Part shown: piece after piece, positions 1-7,270 of the stretch
How the letters are laid out: every line of letters begins with the position of its first letter
How positions within the stretch are numbered: the stretch's first letter is position 1
Assembly (NCBI GenBank): GCA_030427885.1
Contig: JAUICM010000004.1
Location: forward strand, 1 to 64,000
Reading direction: 5' to 3'
DNA from: Rhodothermia bacterium
Lineage (GTDB): Bacteria > Bacteroidota > Rhodothermia > Balneolales > Balneolaceae
DNA length: 64,000 nucleotides
Translations under genes and position numbers: made by a program
Notes under the pieces: model-generated
Databases searched by the model: none
What the model saw: the letters and a program-made list of their open reading frames with translations, nothing else
What the model was told of the DNA's origin: nothing

Positions 1-2
1 CA

Positions 3-65
3 TTGGAATTTAAATGTGATTACTGTAATGAAATTGTCAAGTATGAAAAAGAATCATTCGGCTAA
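3..65 (+). CDS. 3' end of an integron cassette ORF (partial)
   Basis: An open frame enters from the left edge and ends at the TAA at 63-65. The visible residues include a Cys-x-x-Cys pair (CDYC), as in small zinc ribbons. The stop codon lies inside the 5' box of the first attC site, a typical arrangement for the last codon of an integron cassette gene. The start lies outside the window, so the product cannot be named. With only 20 codons visible, coding status is inferred mainly from position. Confidence 0.4.
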   Translation: MEFKCDYCNEIVKYEKESFG

Positions 66-183
66 CAAGCGTTTCAAGTCGGACGCAGGTAGGGTTCGCC
101 GGAAAGCTTGTGGGCAATAAAATTATTCAGTTACTTCAATTAAAAACGAACACCTGCGCCGCTTAAACGCCGGGTCGTTATGC
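60..183 (+). repeat. attC recombination site 1 (integron)
   Basis: This site is about 124 bp. The 5' box is GGCTAAC at 60-66 and the 3' box is GTTATGC at 177-183. The inner arms AGCGTTTcAAG and CTTaAACGC are complementary apart from one extrahelical base, and GCAGGT/ACCTGC extends the fold further in. This is the imperfect-hairpin architecture of attC sites recognised by integron integrases. The central part is nearly identical to attC3 and to the remnant at 27243-27342, as expected for the lineage-specific attC family of a sedentary chromosomal integron. Confidence 0.85.
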
Positions 184-201
184 CGCTCTAACCCAAGCTC
201 A

Positions 202-720
202 ATGAAGACAGCACCAATCGAATTCAAGCCACTATCTGAAACAGATCTCCCCCTGCTTGCTGACTGGCTTTCACGAGCACATCTTCAAAAATGGTGGAGA
301 GAAGATGAAATAACTATTGAACGAATTCGAGAGAAATATTTACCTCGTATTTTTGGTGAGGATGATGCCAGACCTTTTTTAGTGTACTTAGATTATAGTC
401 CAGTTGGATATATCCAATATTACCACGCTTGGATAAACCAAGACTGGTGGCCAGACAAGCCGGAAAAGGGAGTATTGGGAATTGATCAATTCATTGGTGA
501 TAAAAATAATTTGGACAAAGGAATCGGGAGTAGATTTATATCAGAATTTGTGCAACGGCTATTCGATGATCCCGAGGTTACGGAAATTCGCGTGGACCCA
601 AGACCTGATAATGTGCGAGCTATTCGATGCTACGAAAAAGTGGGGTTTGAAAAAGTAAACCAAATTAATACTCCCGATGGACTCGCTATTATGATGGTCC
701 TTAACAGAAAAACCTTCTAA
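202..720 (+). CDS. AAC(6')-Ib-like aminoglycoside N-acetyltransferase (GNAT)
   Basis: This 172-residue GNAT protein would transfer acetyl from acetyl-CoA to the 6'-amino group of aminoglycosides. It follows the AAC(6')-Ib pattern along its length: YLP at 46-48, the tryptophan pair at 82-83, GIDQ at 93-96, the CoA pyrophosphate loop DKGIGS at 105-110, LFDDPEVTEI, RAIRCYEKVGFE and TPDG at 157-160. The residues matching Trp102 and Asp179, which are altered in the fluoroquinolone-acetylating -cr variant, have the ordinary form here. The gene fills a cassette between attC1 and attC2 and has no evident promoter, so it probably depends on upstream array transcription. The family call is strong; the true substrate in this organism is inferred. 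Confidence 0.9.
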   Translation: MKTAPIEFKPLSETDLPLLADWLSRAHLQKWWREDEITIERIREKYLPRIFGEDDARPFLVYLDYSPVGYIQYYHAWINQDWWPDKPEKGVLGIDQFIGDKNNLDKGIGSRFISEFVQRLFDDPEVTEIRVDPRPDNVRAIRCYEKVGFEKVNQINTPDGLAIMMVLNRKTF

Positions 721-745
721 GTTAAAAGCCTCATAGAAGTTTGCG

Positions 746-867
746 GCATAACAAGCGCATCAACTGGGACGCGGAAATGCCGTTGGTTTCCAGAGATGCT
801 TGTTTTAAAATTTTCACCGTTAATTAAATCATAATCCCCGCGCCCGTTATGCGCCAGGCCGTTAGGC
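746..867 (+). repeat. attC recombination site 2 (integron)
   Basis: The 5' box is GCATAAC (746-752) and the 3' box is GTTAGGC (861-867), an exact GTTRRRY match. The inner arms GCGCATcAAC and GTTATGCGC pair with one extrahelical C. The centre differs completely from attC1 and attC3, so this cassette comes from a different attC lineage. Length is about 122 bp. Confidence 0.8.
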
Positions 868-883
868 TACCTTTTCATAAAGC

Positions 884-915
884 TTGACAATAAGTACGGA
901 ATAGCGTACGTTTTG
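884..915 (+). promoter_or_regulatory. Promoter and operator of the toxin-antitoxin cassette
   Basis: A TTGACA element at 884-889 is followed by TACGTTTTG at 907-915, one base away from the Bacteroidota -7 form TAnnTTTG. Two GTAC cores at 894-897 and 906-909 lie 12 bp apart, and GTACG/CGTAC form an inverted repeat overlapping the -7 region. In E. coli, YefM-YoeB binds paired TGTACA hexamers over its own promoter, so autorepression is likely here. Promoter and operator roles are inferred from sequence. Confidence 0.6.
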
Positions 916-940
916 AAAGCGTTCACTAATTCGTATTGCC

Positions 941-1183
941 ATGAAAACACTTACAGCTACTCAAGCTCGCAAAGACATTTATCGATTGCTGGATGAAGCT
1001 TCTGATACCCATAAACCGATTCAGATCACCGGGAAACGCTCCAATGCCGTATTGGTCAGTGAAGAAGATTGGAGGGCTATTCAGGAAACGCTTTACCTTT
1101 CTTCCATTCCGGGCATGCAAGAGTCTATTGTGGAAGGAATAAATACCCCACTTGAAGAAACCGAGGAAGAACTTGACTGGTGA
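941..1183 (+). CDS. yefM: YefM/Phd-family antitoxin
   Basis: This 80-residue protein has the Phd/YefM DNA-binding fold at the N-terminus (TATQARKDIYRLLDEA) and a beta segment with ITGKRSNAVLVSEEDW. Its acidic C-terminal tail would wrap the toxin. It neutralises the adjacent YoeB and, as a complex, represses the promoter at 884-915. The stop codon overlaps the GTG start of the toxin gene in a GTGA junction, indicating translational coupling. The pair forms one complete cassette between attC2 and attC3. Toxin-antitoxin cassettes are known to stabilise large integron arrays. Confidence 0.93.
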   Translation: MKTLTATQARKDIYRLLDEASDTHKPIQITGKRSNAVLVSEEDWRAIQETLYLSSIPGMQESIVEGINTPLEETEEELDW

Positions 1184-1446
1184 GCACCTATAAACTCGTT
1201 TACACCAAACAAGCTAAGAAGGATGCTATAAAAGCCGCTTCTTCAGGTTTAAAGTCCAAAATCGAAGACTTGTTGGAGATCATTGAGAAAAATCCCTTTG
1301 AAGAATACCCTCCCTATGAAAAATTGGTTGGTAATTTAGAAGGGGCATACTCTCGACGAATCAATATCCAGCATCGCTTAGTATATCAGGTTTACGAAAA
1401 AGAGAAAGTCGTGAAAGTAATCAGAATGTGGACTCACTACGATTAG
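1180..1446 (+). CDS. yoeB: YoeB/Txe-family ribosome-dependent mRNA interferase toxin
   Basis: This 88-residue RelE-superfamily toxin cleaves mRNA in the ribosomal A site. The family signature is clear: NPFEEYPPYEKL, SRRINIQHRLVY and the C-terminal MWTHYD. The residues matching the E. coli catalytic set Glu46, Arg65 and His83 are Glu47, Arg66 and His86. The start is GTG, overlapping the antitoxin stop by 4 bp. The gene ends 6 bp before attC3. One extra Asp follows the usual terminal Tyr. All catalytic positions are present, so the toxin is probably active. Confidence 0.94.
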   Translation: MSTYKLVYTKQAKKDAIKAASSGLKSKIEDLLEIIEKNPFEEYPPYEKLVGNLEGAYSRRINIQHRLVYQVYEKEKVVKVIRMWTHYD

Positions 1447-1452
1447 CCGGTA

Positions 1453-1598
1453 GTATAACAAGCGTTTTAAGTCGGACCCTGATCTTCATCAGTGCAGGCT
1501 CCGGTAGGGTTCGCTGGGAAGCTTGTGGGCAATAAAATAAATCAGTTACTTCAAATAAAAACGAGAACCTGCGCCGCTTAAACGCCGGGTCGTTATAG
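1453..1598 (+). repeat. attC recombination site 3 (integron), enlarged
   Basis: The 5' box is GTATAAC (1453-1459) and the 3' box is GTTATAG (1592-1598). Apart from about 22 extra nucleotides near the 5' arm, it matches attC1 almost throughout. The extra segment contains its own small inverted repeat, CTGATcttcATCAG. GCAGG/CCTGC still pairs on the inner stem. Total length is about 146 bp. Confidence 0.82.
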
Positions 1599-1616
1599 CC
1601 AGGTCCAATAAAGAAA

Positions 1617-2021
1617 ATGAATAAGTTTTCAGTAATTCTTTTTTTGATGCTTTGTTCTATTTGGAGTGAGGCACGAACACAAAGTATTGTTGGTACAACT
1701 TGGGTAAATAGTAATTTTGATGATTGTACAAGTACGATTAAGCTTTTAGGAGAAAAAATAGTCCATTTTTACTATTGTGGAGTTAATGAGACTGTAACTG
1801 GCATTTATTCTTTCTCAGCTGATACATTAAAACTTGATCTGTACGAAAATGACCAAACACCCATTTCATTTGGTGGTTCAGATGAATCGTATCTAAGATT
1901 TAAGTATACATTTGTTCGTGATGATACTACACTTACAATGTTGAAATACACAGATGTTAAATATGAGTATGAAGAAATAGTCAATGATTGGCAACGTAAC
2001 TTCAAACTAATTGATAACTAA
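1617..2021 (+). CDS. Secreted cassette protein of unknown function
   Basis: This 134-residue protein has an N-terminal signal sequence (hydrophobic residues 5-15, then a likely cleavage near SEARTQS). The mature part resembles small lipocalin-like or META-like domains in layout: GTTWVNSNFDDCTSTIKLL, then alternating beta strands with TGIYSFSADTLKL. It has two cysteines that could form a disulfide. The ATG lies 18 bp after the attC3 3' box, and a truncated attC follows the stop, so this is the last cassette gene seen. I recognise no specific family. Confidence 0.7.
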   Translation: MNKFSVILFLMLCSIWSEARTQSIVGTTWVNSNFDDCTSTIKLLGEKIVHFYYCGVNETVTGIYSFSADTLKLDLYENDQTPISFGGSDESYLRFKYTFVRDDTTLTMLKYTDVKYEYEEIVNDWQRNFKLIDN

Positions 2022-2027
2022 AATTGG

Positions 2028-2050
2028 CTATAACAAGCATTTCAAGCGGA
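2028..2050 (+). repeat. Truncated attC (5' half only), end of cassette array
   Basis: TATAACAAGCATTTCAAGCG matches the 5' arm of attC1 and attC3. The central region and the 3' arm ending in GTTATG are missing, and the sequence runs into unrelated DNA ahead of the SDR gene. This marks the distal end of the array, probably fixed by deletion. Confidence 0.6.
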
Positions 2051-2177
2051 TCTATTAATAAACCTTTCCCTTTCCGGAACGTTCGCTGAATAATCCTGCT
2101 TTTTAATGTTCCGGTAACAATCACTTCGGTTCTGTTTGTTACTATGAAACAAACTTTTAAAAAATGAGGGGCCTGCC

Positions 2178-3152
2178 ATGCCACAATCTATTCAAACCAA
2201 GCATCTTGACGAAGTTATTCAAAACCATACTCATGATATGACCGGTAAGGTCGTTGCCATTACTGGTACAACAAGTGGAACCGGATATGTATGTGCCCGG
2301 GAAATGGCGAAACTTGGCGCCGAAGTCATCTTACTGAACCGGGCCAGTGCCCGTTCTGAGTCTTCTCTTTCTCAATTAAAAGATGAGGTTCCTTTTGGGA
2401 CATTTGTATCAGTAGAATGTGATCTTCAGGATTTTGAAAGTGTCCGGACGGCAGCTGATGTGATCAAGACTTCCTACCCGACACTGGATGTGCTGTGCAA
2501 TAATGCCGGCGTGATGGCCATGCCCGATCAGGCTACCAAAGACGGGTACGATGTTCAGATGCAGACCAATTGTCTCTCACACTTTCTACTGACCAAAGAA
2601 CTGTTTTCGTTGCTAAAAGAGAGTTCGGAAGGGCGTATTGTGAATCATACTTCTCAGGCACGCCTGGGCCCTCCTTTGGAGGAAAAATATTTCCAGCAAC
2701 GTGGCGGTGATCTGGGTGGTGACGGAACAGATGAGGAGAACAACAATTTTTCTGGTCCCCGCTGGAAAAGATACCGGCAGACTAAACTGGCCAACTGCGC
2801 CTTTACCTACGGACTGATCAATAGGCTGGAAAAAGCCGGTATTAATAACATCAAAGTATTACTTGCCCATCCCGGACTAGCTGCTACCCAGCTACAGGTA
2901 ACAACCGCTAAAACGGGAGGAATGGAAAAAGACTCTGATCTCATGACCCGGGCACAATCTGCTGAAGACGGAGCATTGGGTATCATTCGTTGCTGTGCGG
3001 ATCCCAATGTGGAAACCGGAGATTTTTATGGTCCGGATGGATGGAAAGGATTTCCCGGAAAGCTAACTCCGGAAGATTCATTGTCAGACCCGGAAAACAT
3101 CCGCATCAACTGGGAAGGTTGTGAAGCAGCTGTTGGAAAGTTCTTGACCTAA
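2178..3152 (+). CDS. Short-chain dehydrogenase/reductase
   Basis: This 324-residue NAD(P)-dependent oxidoreductase has a Rossmann fold with the cofactor motif TGTTSGTG (29-36), NNAG (108-111), Ser159 in NHTSQ and the catalytic pair Tyr199-x3-Lys203. It resembles the retinol dehydrogenase/WWOX/protochlorophyllide-reductase-like SDR branch, with an insertion between the Ser and Tyr motifs. The ATG is preceded by a GAGGGG stretch about 10 bp upstream, a plausible ribosome binding site. Its substrate cannot be deduced. It is the first normal chromosomal gene after the integron array. Confidence 0.9.
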   Translation: MPQSIQTKHLDEVIQNHTHDMTGKVVAITGTTSGTGYVCAREMAKLGAEVILLNRASARSESSLSQLKDEVPFGTFVSVECDLQDFESVRTAADVIKTSYPTLDVLCNNAGVMAMPDQATKDGYDVQMQTNCLSHFLLTKELFSLLKESSEGRIVNHTSQARLGPPLEEKYFQQRGGDLGGDGTDEENNNFSGPRWKRYRQTKLANCAFTYGLINRLEKAGINNIKVLLAHPGLAATQLQVTTAKTGGMEKDSDLMTRAQSAEDGALGIIRCCADPNVETGDFYGPDGWKGFPGKLTPEDSLSDPENIRINWEGCEAAVGKFLT

Positions 3153-3161
3153 GTAGTATTT

Positions 3162-3269
3162 GTCATGCTGAACTCGTTTCGGCATCTGTAAAGAATTGAA
3201 ACGTTGATACATTTCTTATTCAAAGCAACGCTCCGCTCCTGACAGACCCTGAATCAAGTTCAGGGTGAC
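3162..3269. repeat. GTCAT-type MITE-like repeat, copy A
   Basis: This 108 bp element has imperfect terminal inverted repeats GTCATGCTGAAC and GTTCAGGGTGAC. The interior aligns with the reverse complement of 39066-39172; the first 19 bases are identical. It lies directly after the SDR stop codon and carries no ORF. Confidence 0.65.
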
Positions 3270-3379
3270 GGCTTTAAAATTATCTTTCCCACTTTTTTCT
3301 ATATCCCTGTAAATATTCCTTAAGGCTTCTATATAAGCCGGCTTTTTTATTTATACTCTTTTTGGGATATATCTAACTA

Positions 3380-4642
3380 ATGCTTTTCAATATGAAGTCT
3401 TTTCGAACTCACTTGTCTTTTCTGAATCTTGCAGTGCTTTCTGTTTTTATCATTACTGCTTGTGGCGGTCCTCAGGAGCCCGAAACACCTCAAAAATGGG
3501 TGGGAACCTGGAGCACAGCCCTTCAGCTCACAGAGCCGCGAAATAATCCTCCGGAACCGGGACTGAACGGAAATACTATCCGTCAGGTGGTTCATGTTTC
3601 CCTGGGCGGTGAAAGACTCCGTTTTCGGGTATCCAATGTTTTTGGAACTAAACCTGTGAGTATCACCGAGATCCGTATTGCACAATCTGCTGGAAACGGA
3701 GCTATTGTGGAAGGTACAGAGACTATCCTCACCTTTGAAGGAGAAAAGGCTATAACACTGCCGCCTGACAGTGCCTTGCTTTCTGATCCTTTTGATTTTG
3801 ATCTGGCCCCGCTCTCAGATGTGGCTGTGACCATGTATATTTCTTCGATTGGAGAAGAGATCACCGGGCATCCAGGTTCGCGAACAACTTCATACATCCT
3901 TGAGGGTAATACTTTAGACCAAACGGCCTTTACAGATGCAGTAACTACCGATCACTGGTATATCATTGATGCCCTTGATGTTTTGGCCCCAGACACTTCT
4001 GTGGCCATTGCCTTGCTGGGCGACTCCATCACCGATGGGCGTGGTTCCGGAACTAATAAACAAAACCGCTGGCCCGATGAACTTGCGCGCCGGCTTCAGG
4101 CTAATCCCGGAACCGGACATATTGCTATCCTCAATCAGGGGATCGGGGGAAATTGTGTGTTAAGACCCTGTTTAGGTCCCGCTGCCCTTGACCGTTTTGA
4201 GCGGGATGTGCTGAATCAGACCGGCGTAAAATACCTGGTGATCCTGGAAGGAGTGAATGACATTGGCGGGATCCAAACGGAAGAAGAAGCCCGGGAAGTG
4301 GCTGGCGCTTTGCTCACCGCTTACGAGGAAATGATAGATAAAGCTCATGAACAGAATATCCTTGTTTATGGTGCTACTATCATGCCATTCGGGGACTCTT
4401 TTTATTATCGAGAAGCCAGTGAACTCGCCCGCCAGATGGTGAATGAGTGGATCCGGGCAAGCGGCGCCTTCGATGCGGTTATCGATCTTGATCAGGCTCT
4501 TGAAGACCCTGATAATCCAGGTCGTTTATTACCCGCCGCTGACGATGGCGATCACCTTCACCCTAGTCAGGAAGGGCACCGACTAATGGCTGAGGCCGTT
4601 GACCTCTCTCTCTTTCTGGAAACGGAGATCATTGAGTTTTAA
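3380..4642 (+). CDS. SGNH/GDSL-family esterase lipoprotein
   Basis: This 420-residue exported esterase has a lipobox (IITACGG, Cys28), so it is probably membrane-anchored. A beta-rich N-terminal domain precedes the SGNH hydrolase fold: block I LGDSITDGRG near residue 214, a Gly/Asn block with GVNDI, and the block V Asp-His in DHLHPS near residue 392. SGNH enzymes of this layout often deacylate plant or algal polysaccharides. A second ATG 12 bp downstream (3392) would give an equally good signal peptide. The specific substrate is unknown. Confidence 0.88.
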   Translation: MLFNMKSFRTHLSFLNLAVLSVFIITACGGPQEPETPQKWVGTWSTALQLTEPRNNPPEPGLNGNTIRQVVHVSLGGERLRFRVSNVFGTKPVSITEIRIAQSAGNGAIVEGTETILTFEGEKAITLPPDSALLSDPFDFDLAPLSDVAVTMYISSIGEEITGHPGSRTTSYILEGNTLDQTAFTDAVTTDHWYIIDALDVLAPDTSVAIALLGDSITDGRGSGTNKQNRWPDELARRLQANPGTGHIAILNQGIGGNCVLRPCLGPAALDRFERDVLNQTGVKYLVILEGVNDIGGIQTEEEAREVAGALLTAYEEMIDKAHEQNILVYGATIMPFGDSFYYREASELARQMVNEWIRASGAFDAVIDLDQALEDPDNPGRLLPAADDGDHLHPSQEGHRLMAEAVDLSLFLETEIIEF

Positions 4643-4668
4643 CGGTAATTAGTATTTATCAAACGGTA

Positions 4669-4698
4669 TTGCGGATTATCAACGGGGATTTATATTTC
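4669..4698 (+). promoter_or_regulatory. Bacteroidota-type promoter for the 4725 gene
   Basis: TTG at 4669-4671, a 19 nt spacer, and TATATTTC at 4691-4698 match the -33/-7 pattern with one mismatch in the final base. It lies 26 bp before the ATG. Confidence 0.5.
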
Positions 4699-4724
4699 GC
4701 TGAAATTAATCGCCCATACTGCTT

Positions 4725-5510
4725 ATGAACATCCGCATCACTCTTTTTTTATTCATCCTTTGTACTTGCTGGGCCTGTTCGGCTGATCCGGTTAACCCTG
4801 TTACAGACCCGGATCCTGAGGAAGAAGTTGAGTTGAATTTCACCCCAACCACGGAATTTGATTTCAAGGTGAACGGGTATACCAATTTTAACTTTTCGGG
4901 TTTTAACCTCCTGGTTCAGACCACTATCAGTAATAACCAGACCGCACTTGCCAATACTGCCCTGGAGATCATCGATAACGACCTTGCGAAAATATTGACT
5001 TTAAACTTCAATGATCAGATAAAGTCCGAGCTTCTAGCCGTTCCCATTTTCCTTGATCTGAATACTACCACGGGTGGTGCGGTATATCATCCAAGTGCTG
5101 AGTGGCTTTCTCAGAATGGTTATATAACTGAAAAAGCCCGGTCTGTTGAAATCTCAAACATCCGGAACTTCATTAACTGGACAAAACAGAATCAGCCCTA
5201 TATGCTGCTCCATGAGTTGGCTCATGCCTACCATCACCGGGTCTACAACTTTGCAAATGCCGATATCACCGGAGCCTATGATCATGCCATTGCGGTGGAT
5301 CTGTATACCAATGTTTCCTACCATTCCGGTAACGAAAATTATACCACCGCCAGCAGAGCCTATGCACTCAATGATGAACGGGAGTTCTTTGCAGAACTTA
5401 CAGAGGCCTATTTTGGCCGAAATGATTATTACCCTTTCGTTCGCAGTGAGCTCCGAACATATGATCCCGCCGGTTTCGATATGATCGAAAGCGTCTGGGA
5501 GCAGGAGTGA
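4725..5510 (+). CDS. Putative zinc metallopeptidase lipoprotein
   Basis: This 261-residue protein has a lipoprotein signal (CTCWACSAD). The zinc motif HELAHAYHH begins near residue 163, and a downstream helix with REFFAELTEAYF (about 218-229) could supply the third Glu ligand of a gluzincin. The arrangement resembles anthrax-lethal-factor-like and related extracellular metallopeptidases. The N-terminal 130 residues are beta-rich and unassigned. Peptidase activity is inferred from the motif; the substrate is unknown. Confidence 0.8.
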   Translation: MNIRITLFLFILCTCWACSADPVNPVTDPDPEEEVELNFTPTTEFDFKVNGYTNFNFSGFNLLVQTTISNNQTALANTALEIIDNDLAKILTLNFNDQIKSELLAVPIFLDLNTTTGGAVYHPSAEWLSQNGYITEKARSVEISNIRNFINWTKQNQPYMLLHELAHAYHHRVYNFANADITGAYDHAIAVDLYTNVSYHSGNENYTTASRAYALNDEREFFAELTEAYFGRNDYYPFVRSELRTYDPAGFDMIESVWEQE

Positions 5511-5568
5511 CCGGATTTTTTTCTTCCTTATTTTTGGTTCCCAGCGGTCTATCTGTTATGATTAGTTT

Positions 5569-6306
5569 ATGGACTCAGGCAGCGGACAACCTTCGATAGA
5601 CATTTTTGGTGTAACGATCATGGAACCCATGGTCACCTTCACCGACCTTTGGATCACCAGTGTCTGTGTGTATGCCTTTGTACAGCTCCGGCGTCTCAAC
5701 AAGCAAGGAAAGGTACATCAGTATATGCGCTGGTACTTTTCCATTATGGCCATTGCCACCTTTCTGGGTGGATTGCTCGGTCATGCCTTTCAACACGCTG
5801 TGGGTCTGGAATGGAAATTACCCGGCTGGCTGATCAGTATGCTTTCGGTGATGGCCGTTGAACGGGCGACCATTATGCATGCCCGGCCGGTGATCAACTC
5901 CCATTTTGGTAAATTTCTGGAGATCGCTAATGTGTTGGAGCTGCTCACTTTCGCCGTGATCACTTTTACTACCTTAAACTTTTTCTTTATTCAGGTTCAT
6001 TCTGCTTACGGACTTGGTCTTGTTGTTTTGCCCCTGCATTTCCTTGTCTTCTGGCGAACCCGAAATACAGGAAGCCGCATTTTTGTGCTCACGGTATTAT
6101 TTGCAACACTGGCTGCATTCTTCTATACAAGTGAGATCGGTATACATAAATGGTTCAATCATTTAGACCTGGCTCACACTGTTATGGCCATCAGTATGTA
6201 TTGCTTTTATCGGGGTGCCCGTAAACTTGAAGTACTTGAGCCGGATGATATTCTGGAAGAAAAGGGTACATTTTCTCATTCTCTCAAAATGTTATTCAAA
6301 TCTTGA
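5569..6306 (+). CDS. Multi-pass membrane protein of unknown function
   Basis: This 245-residue protein has about seven hydrophobic segments. Conserved-looking polar residues sit in or near membranes: GHAFQH (about 67-72) and NHLDLAHTVMA near the C-terminus. The spread of His and Asp is reminiscent of CREST-type membrane hydrolases, but I cannot assign it to that superfamily. A TATTTTTG element at 5529-5536 fits a -7 box. The C-terminal 30 residues are cytoplasmic and charged. Confidence 0.75.
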   Translation: MDSGSGQPSIDIFGVTIMEPMVTFTDLWITSVCVYAFVQLRRLNKQGKVHQYMRWYFSIMAIATFLGGLLGHAFQHAVGLEWKLPGWLISMLSVMAVERATIMHARPVINSHFGKFLEIANVLELLTFAVITFTTLNFFFIQVHSAYGLGLVVLPLHFLVFWRTRNTGSRIFVLTVLFATLAAFFYTSEIGIHKWFNHLDLAHTVMAISMYCFYRGARKLEVLEPDDILEEKGTFSHSLKMLFKS

Positions 6307-6454
6307 TATTCCTTAGTCTGACCTTTCAGAAGCACGATGAAATTCTTTTCGCCACATACCCTTTATCTGAAATTTTTACATTGGCGGCAGGTTATAACTA
6401 TAATGGTTGAATAGTATCAACTCTTGCGATATTTAATTTTCCAGGGCTTATAAC

Positions 6455-7123
6455 CTATCCGCCCAAAATTTCTTTCGCTTTATCTTTGAGCTGATCTACC
6501 ACTCCACCTTTTACGGCTTCCTGAATGGCTGAAGAAATAAGTGGTTCCAGTATCTTCCTGACTCCATCTTTTATCGTGCTTTCACCATCCCGGCCTATTC
6601 CTTTGAGTTCAATCTGGTCGATTTTGGCGGATGCTGTTCTTTCCCGGTCTATGGCTGTGCTCACTTTAACCATGCTGTTCTCGACCATAAGACGTTCTAT
6701 TATCATGGTTTTGTCTGACGGGCTTTCAGATGAAAATTCCATGTTGTCATTCAGGGTGCTCAGATTGGTACCAAATCCCTGTTGTTCAAAATACAAGTTT
6801 GGTTCTTTAACATAGAGCTCCTCGATCACTATCTGCTTTGTAAAAATGGAGGACAGGTCTATAACGATCTCCGTTTCTTTAATATCAATTGCTGGTATAT
6901 CAGAGAACCTATCCGGGTTCTTAACTTTAAACCCATAAAGGGTTCCTTTTCCGCTAAAAATAGAAATATCCACGTCTTCAACCTGTACTTCTGTTTGAAG
7001 GAGTTCAGATCCATTACTCTCGATCCCGGCTTTAATTATTCCATCAAGCGATATCGATACTACGATTAAAGTTGCTACAATGGCGAAAACGAGTCCGCCG
7101 GCTATTTTCATTCTTTTACTCAT
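6455..7123 (-). CDS. AsmA-like single-pass envelope protein
   Basis: This 222-residue protein has one N-terminal membrane segment (about 7-26), then a beta-rich region of the AsmA N-terminal type (VEDVDISIFSGKGTLYGFKVKNP, with IDLSSIFTKQIVIEELYVKEP). AsmA-like proteins act in the periplasm in envelope lipid handling. Here only the N-terminal part of the usually much longer family is present, followed by an amphipathic tail. A second Met at residue 5 is an alternative start. It is transcribed divergently from the 7271 gene. Confidence 0.75.
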   Translation of the reverse strand: MSKRMKIAGGLVFAIVATLIVVSISLDGIIKAGIESNGSELLQTEVQVEDVDISIFSGKGTLYGFKVKNPDRFSDIPAIDIKETEIVIDLSSIFTKQIVIEELYVKEPNLYFEQQGFGTNLSTLNDNMEFSSESPSDKTMIIERLMVENSMVKVSTAIDRERTASAKIDQIELKGIGRDGESTIKDGVRKILEPLISSAIQEAVKGGVVDQLKDKAKEILGG

Positions 7124-7270
7124 GGCGTTTTTTTTCTTGATTTAAAGGCACTTACCGGATTTTTGTTCCTTTCAATGTATTCACAGCTACTTTAAGAACG
7201 GGCATATCCGGTTTTTAAATTTTTTTTATAAATACATATTTATTAAACTCTTGAATAAAATTATACTACA

